Shown here in pieces: positions 48,321-56,854 of a stretch of 64,000 bases of DNA; position 1 is the first letter of the stretch; each line of letters opens with the position of its first letter. Position numbers and translations under genes: made by a program. The notes beneath the pieces are model-generated. The model did not search any database. It saw only the letters and a program-made list of their open reading frames with translations, and was not told the DNA's origin. This DNA is from Amycolatopsis acidiphila (GTDB lineage: Bacteria > Actinomycetota > Actinomycetes > Mycobacteriales > Pseudonocardiaceae): assembly GCF_021391495.1 (NCBI RefSeq), contig NZ_CP090063.1:6386001-6450000 (forward strand). Direction: 5' to 3'.

Positions 48321-49433
48321 CTAGCCGTGAATCCGGCCCGACAGCTCCGCGAGCCGCTTGCCGCCGCCACCCCACCGCAGCGCGATGACCTCGGCCGCGA
48401 TCGACACCGCCGTCTCCTCCGGCGTGCGTGCCCCGAGGTCGAGCCCGATCGGCGAGGACAGCCGCGACAGCTCCTCCTCGCTCATGCCGACCTCGCGCAG
48501 CCGCGCCATCCTGTCCTCGTGCGTGCGCCGCGACCCCATCGCGCCCACGTAGCCCACGTCGAGCCGGAGCGCGACCTCCAGCAGCGGCACGTCGAACTTC
48601 GGGTCGTGGGTGAGCACCGCGACCACCGTGCGCCGGTCGATGCGGCCCGCCTCGGCTTCGGCCTTGAGATAGCGATGCGGCCAGTCCACGACGACCTCGT
48701 CCGCGCTCGGGAAGCGGCTCGTGGTCGCGAACACCGGCCGCGCGTCACAGACCGTGACCTGAAACCCCAGGTAGGCGCCCATCCGCGCCATCGCGGCGGC
48801 GAAGTCGATCGCCCCGAACACCAGCATCCGCGGCGGCGGCTCGAAGGTGTTCACGAACACCGACATGCCCTCGCCGCGGCGCTCGCCCTCGAGGCCGTAG
48901 TGCAGCGTGCCGGTGCGGCCGGTCGCGAGCAGCCCGCGCGCGTCGTCGACCACCGCGTCGTCGACGCGCGCGGAGCCGAGCGTGCCCTTCGTGTGCTCCG
49001 GCCAGACGATCATGTGCTTGCCGACGCGCCCGGCGTCGGCGTGCTCGATCACGGTCACCACCGCGACCGGTTGTCCTTTGTGGACCGATTCGACGATGTC
49101 CTGCAGCTCGGGCATCGTCTCCCTGTCGACCCGCTCGACGTAGATGTCGATGATCCCGCCGCAGGTCAGCCCGACCGCGAAGGCGTCGTCGTCGCTGACG
49201 CCGTAGCGCTGCAGCACGGGCTTGCGCTCGGCCACGACCTCCTGGGCCAGCTCGTAGACCGCGCCTTCGACGCAGCCGCCGGACACGCTGCCGACGACCT
49301 CCCCGTCCGCGCCGACGAGCATCGCGGCGCCGGGCGCGCGGGGTGCCGAGGAGAACGTGGCGACGACGGTGCCGAGACCGACGGCCTCGCCCTCGGCCCA
49401 GCGCTTGTAGAGCTCGTCCAGTACGTCATGCAT
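48321..49433 (-). CDS. xdhC: XdhC/CoxF-family molybdenum cofactor maturation protein
   Basis: 370 residues from ATG 49433, overlapping the VWA stop by 8 bp. N-terminal XdhC/CoxI domain with SSAPRAPGAAMLVGADGEVV and SVSGGCVEGAVYE, and the C-terminal XdhC Rossmann domain with LVFGAIDFAAAMARMG, CDARPVFAT and YVGAMGSRRTHEDR. XdhC binds Mo cofactor, has it sulfurated and inserts it into the hydroxylase. Located between the VWA gene and the coxSLM trio, which supports that client. Confidence 0.93.
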   Translation of the reverse strand: MHDVLDELYKRWAEGEAVGLGTVVATFSSAPRAPGAAMLVGADGEVVGSVSGGCVEGAVYELAQEVVAERKPVLQRYGVSDDDAFAVGLTCGGIIDIYVERVDRETMPELQDIVESVHKGQPVAVVTVIEHADAGRVGKHMIVWPEHTKGTLGSARVDDAVVDDARGLLATGRTGTLHYGLEGERRGEGMSVFVNTFEPPPRMLVFGAIDFAAAMARMGAYLGFQVTVCDARPVFATTSRFPSADEVVVDWPHRYLKAEAEAGRIDRRTVVAVLTHDPKFDVPLLEVALRLDVGYVGAMGSRRTHEDRMARLREVGMSEEELSRLSSPIGLDLGARTPEETAVSIAAEVIALRWGGGGKRLAELSGRIHG

Positions 49434-50535
49434 TACGTATCTCCACCAGCAGTCGTTCCAGTGTGCCCAGGCTGTGCCCGGCCAGCAGGCGATCGAGATG
49501 CGGGAGCGCGGCCGCGATGCCCGATTGGACCGGAGCGTAACCGTCGCGTCCCGCATGGGGGTTCACCCAAAGGACAGCGTGCGCCAGTCGGCGCATTCTG
49601 GCCAGCTGTTCGCCGAGCAAACCTGGATCACCCCGCTCCCAGCCGTCGGAGAACACAACGACGACGGCACGCCGGGCAATTCCCCGCTGGCCCCAGCGAT
49701 CGAGGAAGATGCGCAGCGTCTCGCCGAGGCGCGTGCCGCCCGCGAAGTCCGGTACCGCCTGTCCCGCGCCGAGCATCGCGCGCTCGGGGTCGCGCTGGCG
49801 GAGCTGGCGCGAGACGCGGGTGAGGCGCGTGCCGAGCGTGAACACCTCGACGTTGGCGGGCGAGCTTCGCACGACGACGTGCGCGAAGCGCAGGAGCGAG
49901 TCGGCGTACGGGCTCATGGAGCCGGAGACGTCAAGAAGGAACACGACGCGCCGAGGTCGGGTGGATTTCTTGCGATGGGCGAGCTTCACGGCTTCGCCGC
50001 CGCCGGCGAGCATCCCGCGGAGCGTGCGATCCGGATCCAGTTCGCCCTTCTTCGCCGGGCGTCGCCGGGGGGACCTGCGGGTCGGCGGCACGGGCTTGAG
50101 CGTCGCGAGGAGCTCGCGCAGGTGCCTCCGCTCGGCGGCGGTCAACTCGGCGAGGTCGCGCTGGCGGAGCAGCTCGGCGTCGGTGGCGGCGACGCGCAGC
50201 TGGTCGGCCTCCTGCTGGCCCTGGCCGTCGGCGGTGGGCTCGCCGGACATCGCGGCCATCCGGGCGCGCTTCTCCTTGGCGACGGTCACGGGCCTCGGCC
50301 CGGGCGGCTCGGCGGCGAACCACTGGGCGAACGCGTCGTCGTAACGGGCAAGGTCGTCGGGGTCGGCGCACAGCGTCACCCGTCCGGCCCAGTAGAGGTT
50401 GTTGATGTCGGTGAGGTCAACGCTCTGCACGGCCTCGAGGTAGGAGTGCACGCGCTGCGGGCCGGCGGCCACCCCGGCCTCCCGCAGGGCGGTCGCGAAA
50501 CCGACCAGGGAGGGTAGCGGATCAGCGGTGCTCAT
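49426..50535 (-). CDS. coxE: VWA-domain protein (CoxE-like)
   Basis: 369 residues. The N-terminal half is charged and helical; the C-terminal half is a von Willebrand A domain with MIDAS DVSGSMSPYADSLL, the Thr in FAGGTRLGETL and Asp in VVVFSDGWERGDPG. In CO dehydrogenase clusters CoxE acts with the MoxR ATPase CoxD to complete the active site. The matching MoxR is at 54223-55089, separated from this gene by a 3.7-kb opposite-strand insertion. Start ATG 50535. Confidence 0.92.
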   Translation of the reverse strand: MSTADPLPSLVGFATALREAGVAAGPQRVHSYLEAVQSVDLTDINNLYWAGRVTLCADPDDLARYDDAFAQWFAAEPPGPRPVTVAKEKRARMAAMSGEPTADGQGQQEADQLRVAATDAELLRQRDLAELTAAERRHLRELLATLKPVPPTRRSPRRRPAKKGELDPDRTLRGMLAGGGEAVKLAHRKKSTRPRRVVFLLDVSGSMSPYADSLLRFAHVVVRSSPANVEVFTLGTRLTRVSRQLRQRDPERAMLGAGQAVPDFAGGTRLGETLRIFLDRWGQRGIARRAVVVVFSDGWERGDPGLLGEQLARMRRLAHAVLWVNPHAGRDGYAPVQSGIAAALPHLDRLLAGHSLGTLERLLVEIRNA

Positions 50536-50618
50536 CAGTCCATTGTGCCGTCGATCGGCGGAACCGTCCGCTAGGCTCCTGCGTCAGACGGTCACCGTCC
50601 GGTAGCGGGGAGGCAGCA

Positions 50619-51056
50619 GTGCTCGAGGCAGATGGCGGATTCTGGGCGCAGGCCCTGAACGGCGAGGCCAGCCAGGCCGCCTACACCGTCTGGGGCTCCG
50701 ACGGGATGGTCGGCGCACCGGTCGCGGAAGCCGGCGGTTCAGGCGGCTTCGAGTTCCCCAGCGTCGAGGAGATGAACACCGTCCTGGGGCTGTGGAAGGA
50801 CCGGCGGGCCAGTATCACCCAGAAGAAGAATCAAATCGTGAGCGCAATGGCCGGCTTGACCCAACTGGCCGACGACCAGGACAGCCAAGGCTACCTGCAG
50901 CAGGCGCGCGATTCCCTGAATCTGCTCAAGAATCAGCACGATTCGATGCTGTCATTCATCGGTGACTACATCACGAAACTTACCGACGCGACGAACGCGA
51001 AGCACAGCGACGAAGAGGGCAATGTGGCGGCACTCAAGAGCAAGTCGGAGAACTGA
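50619..51056 (+). CDS. Probable ESX/WXG100-type secretion partner
   Basis: 145 residues from GTG 50619 behind GGGGAGG. N-terminal Gly/Ala-rich head, then two long amphipathic helices (about 48-80 and 88-135: SVEEMNTVLGLWKDRRASIT ... YLQQARDSLNLLKNQHDSML). No WxG or YxxxD/E is evident, so it is only WXG-like by helical hairpin shape and by its neighbours: a DUF3558 lipoprotein, a PPE-like protein and EspG follow on the same strand. Such leading small proteins are common in actinomycete cassettes of this type. Confidence 0.65.
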   Translation: MLEADGGFWAQALNGEASQAAYTVWGSDGMVGAPVAEAGGSGGFEFPSVEEMNTVLGLWKDRRASITQKKNQIVSAMAGLTQLADDQDSQGYLQQARDSLNLLKNQHDSMLSFIGDYITKLTDATNAKHSDEEGNVAALKSKSEN

Positions 51057-51063
51057 CCAGACG

Positions 51064-51672
51064 ATGAACCGTAACCGAATACTCGGCTTCGCCGGACTGC
51101 TCACGGCGGTGACGATTTGCGCCGGTTGCTCCCAGCAGACAGCGGGCACGCCCTCCGCCGATACGTCGTCGTCTTCATCGCAAACAGGCGCACCGAAGGT
51201 GGCGCAGCCACTCGACCCGGGTGCCTACCTCGGAAATCCGTGCACGATCGTGCCAGACCAGACCATCACCCAGCTGGGCTATACAGATCCGGGAACCCCG
51301 AACACGACGAGCCAGACTGCGGTCACCGGCGGGCCGTCCTGCCAGTGGATAATGCCCGATTCAGCGAAGACGATCAACATTGCGATCCAGCGATCGAGCA
51401 GCGGCACCGACAACGGTGGAATAGCGAAGATCCTCAGCCTCAACGGCAGCTTGTTCTCCTTCGCCGAACCAACCGACGTGTCGGGTTATCCGGCGGCTTA
51501 CGCCGACACACAGGACGATCGTCCTCGCGGCGCCTGCTCGCTTTGGGTCGGTATTCAGGACGACCTGACTTTCCTGGTGGCCACCGACCAATACTCGGGC
51601 GCCCAGGATTCGTGCGATACTGCCAAGCAGATCGCGGCTGCGGTGATCAGCAAACTGCAGGGGGGCTCCTGA
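51064..51672 (+). CDS. DUF3558-type lipoprotein
   Basis: 202 residues from ATG 51064. The signal sequence ends in a lipobox-like ICAGC (Cys21), so a lipid-anchored outer-face protein is expected. After a Ser/Thr-rich linker the DUF3558-like body has two cysteine pairs (NPCTIV, GPSCQW and GACSLW, QDSCDTA). DUF3558 proteins occur across Actinobacteria next to ESX accessory genes; their job is unknown. 7 bp after the preceding gene; 1 bp before the PPE-like gene. Confidence 0.85.
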   Translation: MNRNRILGFAGLLTAVTICAGCSQQTAGTPSADTSSSSSQTGAPKVAQPLDPGAYLGNPCTIVPDQTITQLGYTDPGTPNTTSQTAVTGGPSCQWIMPDSAKTINIAIQRSSSGTDNGGIAKILSLNGSLFSFAEPTDVSGYPAAYADTQDDRPRGACSLWVGIQDDLTFLVATDQYSGAQDSCDTAKQIAAAVISKLQGGS

Positions 51673-51673
51673 C

Positions 51674-52972
51674 ATGGGGATGAACGGGACCGACGTTTAC
51701 AACAACTTCACCGGCGGCAGCTCCCAGTCCCTGCAGGCGGCGGCCCAGGCGGTCCAGCAGCTCGCCGACGAGTACCTGCAGGAGGCGCAGGCCATCAAGG
51801 ACCTGCAGACCCGCATGAACGCCGCCTGGACGGGGAGTTCCGGGGACGCCGCGTACGCGGGGGCGAACCCGCTCGCACAGGCGTTCAACGACTCGCACGT
51901 CCCGCTCGACGTCACCAACGCCTCGATGAAGGTCCAGTCCGACGTCTTCGAGCAGTCGAAGTCGCGCGTCGTGCCGGTGCCGCCCGCGCCCGAGAAGCCC
52001 AGCGGCTGGACGATGGCGCTAAAGAGCGCGGTCCCGATCGTCGGCCCGTCGATGGTCGTCGGCGATCTGAAGTCCTACCAGGATGGCGTGGCCAAGACCG
52101 ACGCCGCCAACCAGAACAACGTCCGCGTCATGGAGCAGTACAGCTCGGTCACCGGCGACACCCGTGGCAAGATCCCGATGGACTACAAGATCCTGCCGAC
52201 CGACACCGCGTCCATCGGCCTCAAGCCGCCCACGGTGGGCAGCATCGGTTCGATCAGCTCCCGCTACAGCGACGCCACCCAGGCTTCCTCGGTCGCCGCG
52301 CCGGGTGTGGGGGGTTCGCTGGGTGGCGGGCCGGTCAGTGCGGCGCCCACGCTGAGCGGCGCCGGGCCCGTGACCTCGGCCGGGCCGACGGGGGGAGGCA
52401 CCGGCACCCCGGTGACCACGCCGCCCAACCTGTCGGGCTCGCCAGTCGGCACGTCCGGCGGCACGGGCACCAGCGGCTACCTCCCGGGCATGCCCGGCTA
52501 CAACGGCTCCGACACGCAGCGCCCCGGCTCGCGCGGCGGCACGACCGGCACGGGCGGCGGTTCCACCTCGGGCCCCGGGCGCAACAACAGCGCCGCCGGC
52601 CGGCTGTACGGCGGCGACGAGGAGGGCACCGGACGCGGCGGCAGTGGACGCAGCGGCACCGGAAGCGGCGCGAGCGACCGGCTCGCGCGTGGCGGCGGTG
52701 CGGCGGCCGACGAACGGCTCGGGCAGAACAGACTCGGTGGTGGCAAGAGCACCGGCGCGGGCAACCTCGGCAGTGCGGCGGCCGCCGAGGAAGCCGCCGC
52801 GAGCCGGGGTGCCGCCAGGAGCGCGAGCGGCGCGCCGATGGGCGCCGCCGGGCAGCGCGGGCGCGGTGAGGAGGACGAGGAGCACCAGCGACCCGACTAC
52901 CTGATCGAACCCGACCCCGACTCGATCTTCGGCAGCGACGTCCGAACGACCCCGCCGGTCATCGGCGAATAG
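51674..52972 (+). CDS. PPE/WXG-like secreted protein with low-complexity Gly/Ser/Thr tail
   Basis: 432 residues. An N-terminal helical hairpin of about 95 residues carries a WxG-type turn (AAWTGSSGDAAYAG, Trp52), the shape of PPE or WXG100 substrates of type VII secretion. From about residue 195 the chain is a disordered Gly/Ser/Thr/Pro-rich region (GTSGGTGTSGYLPG), ending in an acidic RPDYLIEPDPDSIFGSDV. Such tails are usual for PPE-like proteins of Pseudonocardiaceae. Followed by EspG, the cognate chaperone type, at 2 bp distance. Confidence 0.85.
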   Translation: MGMNGTDVYNNFTGGSSQSLQAAAQAVQQLADEYLQEAQAIKDLQTRMNAAWTGSSGDAAYAGANPLAQAFNDSHVPLDVTNASMKVQSDVFEQSKSRVVPVPPAPEKPSGWTMALKSAVPIVGPSMVVGDLKSYQDGVAKTDAANQNNVRVMEQYSSVTGDTRGKIPMDYKILPTDTASIGLKPPTVGSIGSISSRYSDATQASSVAAPGVGGSLGGGPVSAAPTLSGAGPVTSAGPTGGGTGTPVTTPPNLSGSPVGTSGGTGTSGYLPGMPGYNGSDTQRPGSRGGTTGTGGGSTSGPGRNNSAAGRLYGGDEEGTGRGGSGRSGTGSGASDRLARGGGAAADERLGQNRLGGGKSTGAGNLGSAAAAEEAAASRGAARSASGAPMGAAGQRGRGEEDEEHQRPDYLIEPDPDSIFGSDVRTTPPVIGE

Positions 52973-52974
52973 GC

Positions 52975-53721
52975 ATGCCCGCGGTTCGCAGCGACTATCT
53001 CTCCCTGCCACTCGACGCGCTCGCGGGCGCGGTCGAGCGGGAGAACATGGGGAGCCTTCATCTCGTCCTGCGCCCCGACCCGATGTGGCTCCCTGACGAG
53101 GAGACGCTCGCCGCCGACCGGCGGATGCGCGAGACGCTGCAGGAAGCCGGGTTGCTGGACCGGCGGGGCCGCCTCGACGTCGAGTTCCTCGACTGGCTCC
53201 CGCTGCTGACGAACGCCTCGCTCGAGTACTACGGCTGGGTCCACGATGGACAGCGCACGTACGGGATTCTCACTGCGGCGCGCGGACTTCAGGGCATCGT
53301 CGCGGTCCGGGTCGGCGACGGGATCGCCCTCAAGCCGGTCCCCCGCGACCGCCTCACCGACGCGCTGGTGGCCGAGCTGCCCGACGTCCGCCCCGGCGGC
53401 GGGCGGCCGCTGGTGATCCGGGTCGCGGAGCTGGAGGAGGCCGGGCGGGAGGATCGCATCCCCAGCTGGGACATCCGCGACCTCGTGAACGTGCTGCAGC
53501 GCCCGGTCACCGGCACCGGCGAGCTGTACGCGGCCCGCCGCGACGAGCTCAACCGGTACCACCGCCTGGAACAGCCGCTGCACTACGCCGACACCGACTG
53601 GGGCCGGTATCTCAACTACACGCTCGGCACCGGCGACGAGGCCGAGATCCACCTGGCGCCCGGCCATCCCACCGCCTTGATCGAGCACCTCCTGCAGCTG
53701 GAACAGACGCTGCCCGGCTGA
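52975..53721 (+). CDS. ESX secretion-associated protein EspG family
   Basis: 248 residues from ATG 52975. EspG proteins are cytosolic chaperones that bind the tip of PE/PPE pairs and keep them soluble for the ESX machinery. Supporting features are LDALAGAVERENMGSLHLVL, SLEYYGWVHDGQRTYGILTA (a conserved EspG segment with Tyr/Gly) and the C-terminal WGRYLNYTLG. It closes a four-gene plus-strand cassette; no EccB/C/D/E, MycP or PE gene is in the window, so the export machine is encoded elsewhere. Confidence 0.88.
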   Translation: MPAVRSDYLSLPLDALAGAVERENMGSLHLVLRPDPMWLPDEETLAADRRMRETLQEAGLLDRRGRLDVEFLDWLPLLTNASLEYYGWVHDGQRTYGILTAARGLQGIVAVRVGDGIALKPVPRDRLTDALVAELPDVRPGGGRPLVIRVAELEEAGREDRIPSWDIRDLVNVLQRPVTGTGELYAARRDELNRYHRLEQPLHYADTDWGRYLNYTLGTGDEAEIHLAPGHPTALIEHLLQLEQTLPG

Positions 53722-53756
53722 GTCCTCAGCCGAACCAGGTCGAGAGGGCTGAGTCG

Positions 53757-53812
53757 CGGCGTCTCGGCGTGCGCTCCCGTGTGCTGCTCGGCCGTGGAGC
53801 TGCAGCTGTCCG
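53757..53812. repeat. 56-bp direct repeat, copy 1
   Basis: Starts CGGCGTCTCGGCGTGCGC and ends CTGCAGCTGTCCG; copy 2 at 54042-54097 differs at one base, 285 bp away. The pair brackets remnants of an unidentified gene and could mark a past tandem duplication. Confidence 0.85.
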
Positions 53813-54041
53813 GGCGACGACGCCACGCAAATGACGCCGAATCCGTCAGGTCCAGGACGATCACACGGCTGTGGTCTCGCCGAGCTGGCTGCCGTTGGCG
53901 AACTCGAAGTCGGGGCGCCAGGACCGTTTCGAGCACCGGCCGGCCGACCAAGGTCAGCCCGCCCGCCGGCCCCGCGTCCCGGAACGCCCAGTCGACCAGG
54001 TCCGCGTCGACCATGATCCCGGCGAAGTGACCGACGGTCCT

Positions 54042-54097
54042 CGGCGTCTCGGCGTGCGCTCCCGTGTGCTGCTCGGCCGTGGAGCTGCGGCTGTCCG
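54042..54097. repeat. 56-bp direct repeat, copy 2
   Basis: Same sequence as 53757-53812 with one substitution (A to G near its end). Both copies read in the same translated frame on the minus strand as STAEQHTGAHAETPR, which hints they derive from coding DNA. Confidence 0.85.
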
Positions 54098-54222
54098 AAG
54101 TGGACCCGAAAGGTTGCGCGGCAGGCCGGATGCTCGCCGGGGACGGCCCGGACCAGGTGCACCGCGACCAGGCAGCCGTCATCGACCGGCGGCGTTCGAC
54201 CTGGTCGGAGCGCGGCATCGGC

Positions 54223-55089
54223 TCAGGCGAGCAGCGCGTCCAGCTTCGCGCGGACGCGATCCATGTCCTCGGTGTACTTCAGCACGGCGCCGAGCGTGCG
54301 GGCCGCGGTCTCGACGTCCAGCTCGTCGCGGTCGAGCGTCAGCAGGGCCTGCGCCCAGTCCAGCGACTCGGCGACGCCGGGCGGCTTGAGCAGCTCCAGC
54401 TCCCGCAGCCGCCGCACCGCGACCGCGACCTGGGTGGCCAGGCGCTCGCCGACGCCGGGCAGGCGCCGCCGCAGGATCGCGACCTCGCGCGCGAGGTCCG
54501 GGTGCTCCAGCCAGTGGTAGAGGCACCGGCGCTTGAGCGCGTCGTGCACCTCGCGGGTGCGGTTCGAGGTGAGCACGACCAGCGGCGGCTGCTCGGCCCG
54601 CACCTCGCCGAGCTCCGGGATCGTCACGGCGTTCTCGTCCAGCAGCTGCAGCAGGAACGCCTCGAACTCGTCGTCCGCGCGGTCGATCTCGTCGATCAGC
54701 AACACGCACGGCGCCGTGGTGAGCGCTTTCAGCAGCGGCCGGGCGAGCAGGAAGCGCTCGGTGTACAGCGACTGCTCGGCGGCCTCGACGTCGAGGGACT
54801 CGCTGCCCGCCTCGAGTGCGCGCAGGTGCAGCAGCTGACGCGGGAAGTCCCATTCGTAGAGCGCCTGCGCCGCGTCGATGCCTTCGTGGCACTGCAGGCG
54901 GATAAGCGGCAACTCCAGCGACCTCGACAACGCGACCGCGAGCGAGGTCTTCCCGGTGCCGGGTTCGCCTTCGCAGAACAACGGACGCTGCATGCGCAGA
55001 GCGAGGAACGCGGCAGTGGCGACGCCTTCGTCGGCGAGGTAGCCCGAGGTCTCGAGCGTCGTCGCCAGCTCTTCCGGGGAGTTGACCAT
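54223..55089 (-). CDS. coxD: MoxR-family AAA+ ATPase (CoxD-like)
   Basis: 288 residues from ATG 55089 (GGGG 6 bases upstream; a GTG at 55092 would add one residue). Walker A GEPGTGKT at 41-48, Walker B CVLLIDEIDRADDE, sensor I VVLTSNRTRE, sensor II LKRRCLYHW. CoxD-type ATPases, with VWA partner CoxE, rebuild the active site of CO dehydrogenase-like enzymes. The CoxE-like gene is at 49426-50535 beyond the ESX cassette, and mocA is just upstream, which together suggest a maturation role for the form II hydroxylase. Confidence 0.9.
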   Translation of the reverse strand: MVNSPEELATTLETSGYLADEGVATAAFLALRMQRPLFCEGEPGTGKTSLAVALSRSLELPLIRLQCHEGIDAAQALYEWDFPRQLLHLRALEAGSESLDVEAAEQSLYTERFLLARPLLKALTTAPCVLLIDEIDRADDEFEAFLLQLLDENAVTIPELGEVRAEQPPLVVLTSNRTREVHDALKRRCLYHWLEHPDLAREVAILRRRLPGVGERLATQVAVAVRRLRELELLKPPGVAESLDWAQALLTLDRDELDVETAARTLGAVLKYTEDMDRVRAKLDALLA

Positions 55090-55102
55090 CACGCACCCCA
55101 GC

Positions 55103-55666
55103 CTAGTTGGTCAGATCCCCGGGCGTGTCGACGTCGAAACCACTGCCGATGTCGGCGCACTCGACGAGCCGCAGATCGTCCCTGGTCCTGAGCCAGTCGC
55201 GGGCACCGCGGTCCCCACTGGCGCTGTCGGCGACCTCGGCCCACCACTTCCGTCCGAAAAGTACCGGATGTCCGGGTACGCCGTCGTACGCGGCACGGAC
55301 GACGGCGTCAGGCGAGGCCAGCGCGGCGAGCCGGGCGATCACGCGGGCATCGACCCTGGGCAGGTCGACCAGGTGCACCAGCACGGCGTCCGCCTCGGGC
55401 AGCGCGCGGAGACCGGCGCGGAGCGAGGCGCCCATGCCGGTCTCCCAGTCCTCCGCGAAGACGGCCAGCGACGGGTCGGGAAGCAACTTCAGCGCATCCT
55501 CGGCCTGGGCGCCGAGGACGACGCGGACCGGTGCGCAGCCACCGTCGGCCAGCACCCGCAACGCGCGGCGCACCAGGGGCTCTCCGTCCAGTTCGACCAG
55601 TGCCTTCGGACGGCCGAACCGGCGGCCTGCCCCGGCGGCGAGCAGCAGGCCCGCGCAGTCAGCCAC
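55103..55666 (-). CDS. MocA-like molybdenum cofactor nucleotidyltransferase
   Basis: 187 residues from GTG 55666, overlapping the IclR stop by 8 bp (GTGGCTGA). NTP-transferase fold with LLLAAGAGRRFGRPKALV at the start, VHLVDLPRVDARVIAR (the metal-binding Asp) and a GHPVLFGRKWW motif. MocA attaches CMP to molybdopterin to form the dinucleotide cofactor used by CO dehydrogenase/xanthine-oxidase enzymes. Between pcaR and coxD; probable partner of the hydroxylase at 44-48 kb. Confidence 0.85.
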   Translation of the reverse strand: MADCAGLLLAAGAGRRFGRPKALVELDGEPLVRRALRVLADGGCAPVRVVLGAQAEDALKLLPDPSLAVFAEDWETGMGASLRAGLRALPEADAVLVHLVDLPRVDARVIARLAALASPDAVVRAAYDGVPGHPVLFGRKWWAEVADSASGDRGARDWLRTRDDLRLVECADIGSGFDVDTPGDLTN

Positions 55667-56456
55667 GACGGGCCTGAACCGGTGCGACGGCGAGATCGGC
55701 CGCGATGCGCTTCGCGGTGGCGAGCAGTGGCGGCAGCATCTCCTCGAACACCTGGTCACGGGTGGTGCGGCTGGCGTGCGTGGACACGTTCACCGCGGCG
55801 ACCACGCGGCCCTTCCGGTCGCGGATCGGCGCCGCGACCGAGCGCAGACCTTCCTCCAGCTCCTGGTCCACCAGCGCCCAGCCAATCGTCCGCACGTCCT
55901 CGAGCTCGGCTCGCAGCGCGTCCGGGTCGGTGAGGGTGTGCGAGGTCAGCCTGTCCAGCCGTGCCTCCGCGAAGTACTTCTCCAGCTCGGCATCGTCGAG
56001 ACCGGCCAGCAGGACGTGCCCCATCGAGGTGGCGTGGGCGGGAAAGCGCGTGCCCACGTTGATCGTGACGGTCATGATCCGGGAGACCGCGACGCGCGCG
56101 ACGTACACGATGTCGGTGCCTTCGAGCACGGACACCGAACTCGACTCGCGCACCTCGGCGGAGAGGTTTTCGAGGTGCGGCTGGGCGACCTCGGGCAGCG
56201 TCATGCTCGACAGGAACGCATATCCCAGCTCCAGAACGCGCGCGGTCAGCGAGAAGTACTTGCCGTCCGTGCGGACGTAGCCGAGGTCGGTGAGCGTGAG
56301 CAGGAACCGGCGCGCGGCGGCGCGGGTCAGGCCGGTCGCCCTGGCCACATCGGACAGGGTCAGCTCCGGCGCGCCCGCGTTGAACGCACGGATCACCGCC
56401 AGGCCGCGATCCAGCGACTGCACGTGGTGTGCCGCGCGCTCCTGGGGGTCGTCCAT
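55659..56456 (-). CDS. pcaR: IclR-family regulator, PcaR/PcaU type
   Basis: 265 residues. Winged helix-turn-helix with LTLSDVARATGLTRAAARRF and LTDLGYVRTDGKYFSLTARV, then the IclR effector domain (VSRIMTVTINVGTRFPAHAT ... GWALVDQELEEGLRSVAAP). The PcaR/PcaU group activates beta-ketoadipate operons when protocatechuate or beta-ketoadipate is present. It sits 5 bp after pcaC at the end of the pca genes, the usual actinobacterial position. Likely target: the dyad before pcaI at 63049-63075. Confidence 0.93.
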   Translation of the reverse strand: MDDPQERAAHHVQSLDRGLAVIRAFNAGAPELTLSDVARATGLTRAAARRFLLTLTDLGYVRTDGKYFSLTARVLELGYAFLSSMTLPEVAQPHLENLSAEVRESSSVSVLEGTDIVYVARVAVSRIMTVTINVGTRFPAHATSMGHVLLAGLDDAELEKYFAEARLDRLTSHTLTDPDALRAELEDVRTIGWALVDQELEEGLRSVAAPIRDRKGRVVAAVNVSTHASRTTRDQVFEEMLPPLLATAKRIAADLAVAPVQARRG

Positions 56457-56461
56457 GGCCG

Positions 56462-56854
56462 TCAGGTTAGCGCCGAGGACTCACCCATGTCCGCGAGTGT
56501 CTTCTGCGCCAGCGCGAAGGCCGCGTTCGCCGCCGGGACTCCCGCGTAGACGCCGGTGTGCAGGAGCACCTCGCCGATCTCGTCGGGGGTGAGCCCGTTC
56601 GTGATCGCCGCGCGCACGTGCATCGGGATCTCGTTCTCGCAGTGCAGCGCGGTCAGCACGGCGAGGGTGATGCAGCTGCGGGTCTTGCGGTCGAGGCCCT
56701 CGCGGGTCCAGATCGAGCCCCAGGCCGAGCGCGTGATGTAGTCCTGGAACTTCTGGGTGAACTCGGTGGTGTTGCCGCCGGCCCGGTCCACGTGCGCGTC
56801 GCCCAGGACCTCGCGCCGGACCTTCATGCCGGCTTCGTACAGCTCGTCGCTCAC
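56462..56854 (-). CDS. pcaC: 4-carboxymuconolactone decarboxylase
   Basis: 130 residues from GTG 56854; GTGA overlap with the pcaD stop. CMD family with YEAGMKVRREVLGDAHVDRA, LTALHCENEIPMHVRAAITN and GEVLLHTGVYAGVPAANAAF, the usual active-site Cys-Glu-His arrangement (HCENE). Converts gamma-carboxymuconolactone to beta-ketoadipate enol-lactone. Here it is a separate gene, whereas Streptomyces and Rhodococcus have a fused pcaL. Confidence 0.96.
   Translation of the reverse strand: MSDELYEAGMKVRREVLGDAHVDRAGGNTTEFTQKFQDYITRSAWGSIWTREGLDRKTRSCITLAVLTALHCENEIPMHVRAAITNGLTPDEIGEVLLHTGVYAGVPAANAAFALAQKTLADMGESSALT

Larger units (their letters stand above)
53722..54222. other. Decayed region between espG-like and moxR genes
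   Basis: About 500 bp without an intact gene. On the minus strand short stretches look coding but lie in different frames: DDGCLVAVHLVRAVPGEHPA, VDADLVDWAFRDAGPAGGLT and FEFANGSQLGETTAV followed by a stop. They may be parts of one dead gene; I do not recognise the family. A 56-bp direct repeat sits at 53757-53812 and 54042-54097. Confidence 0.5.
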
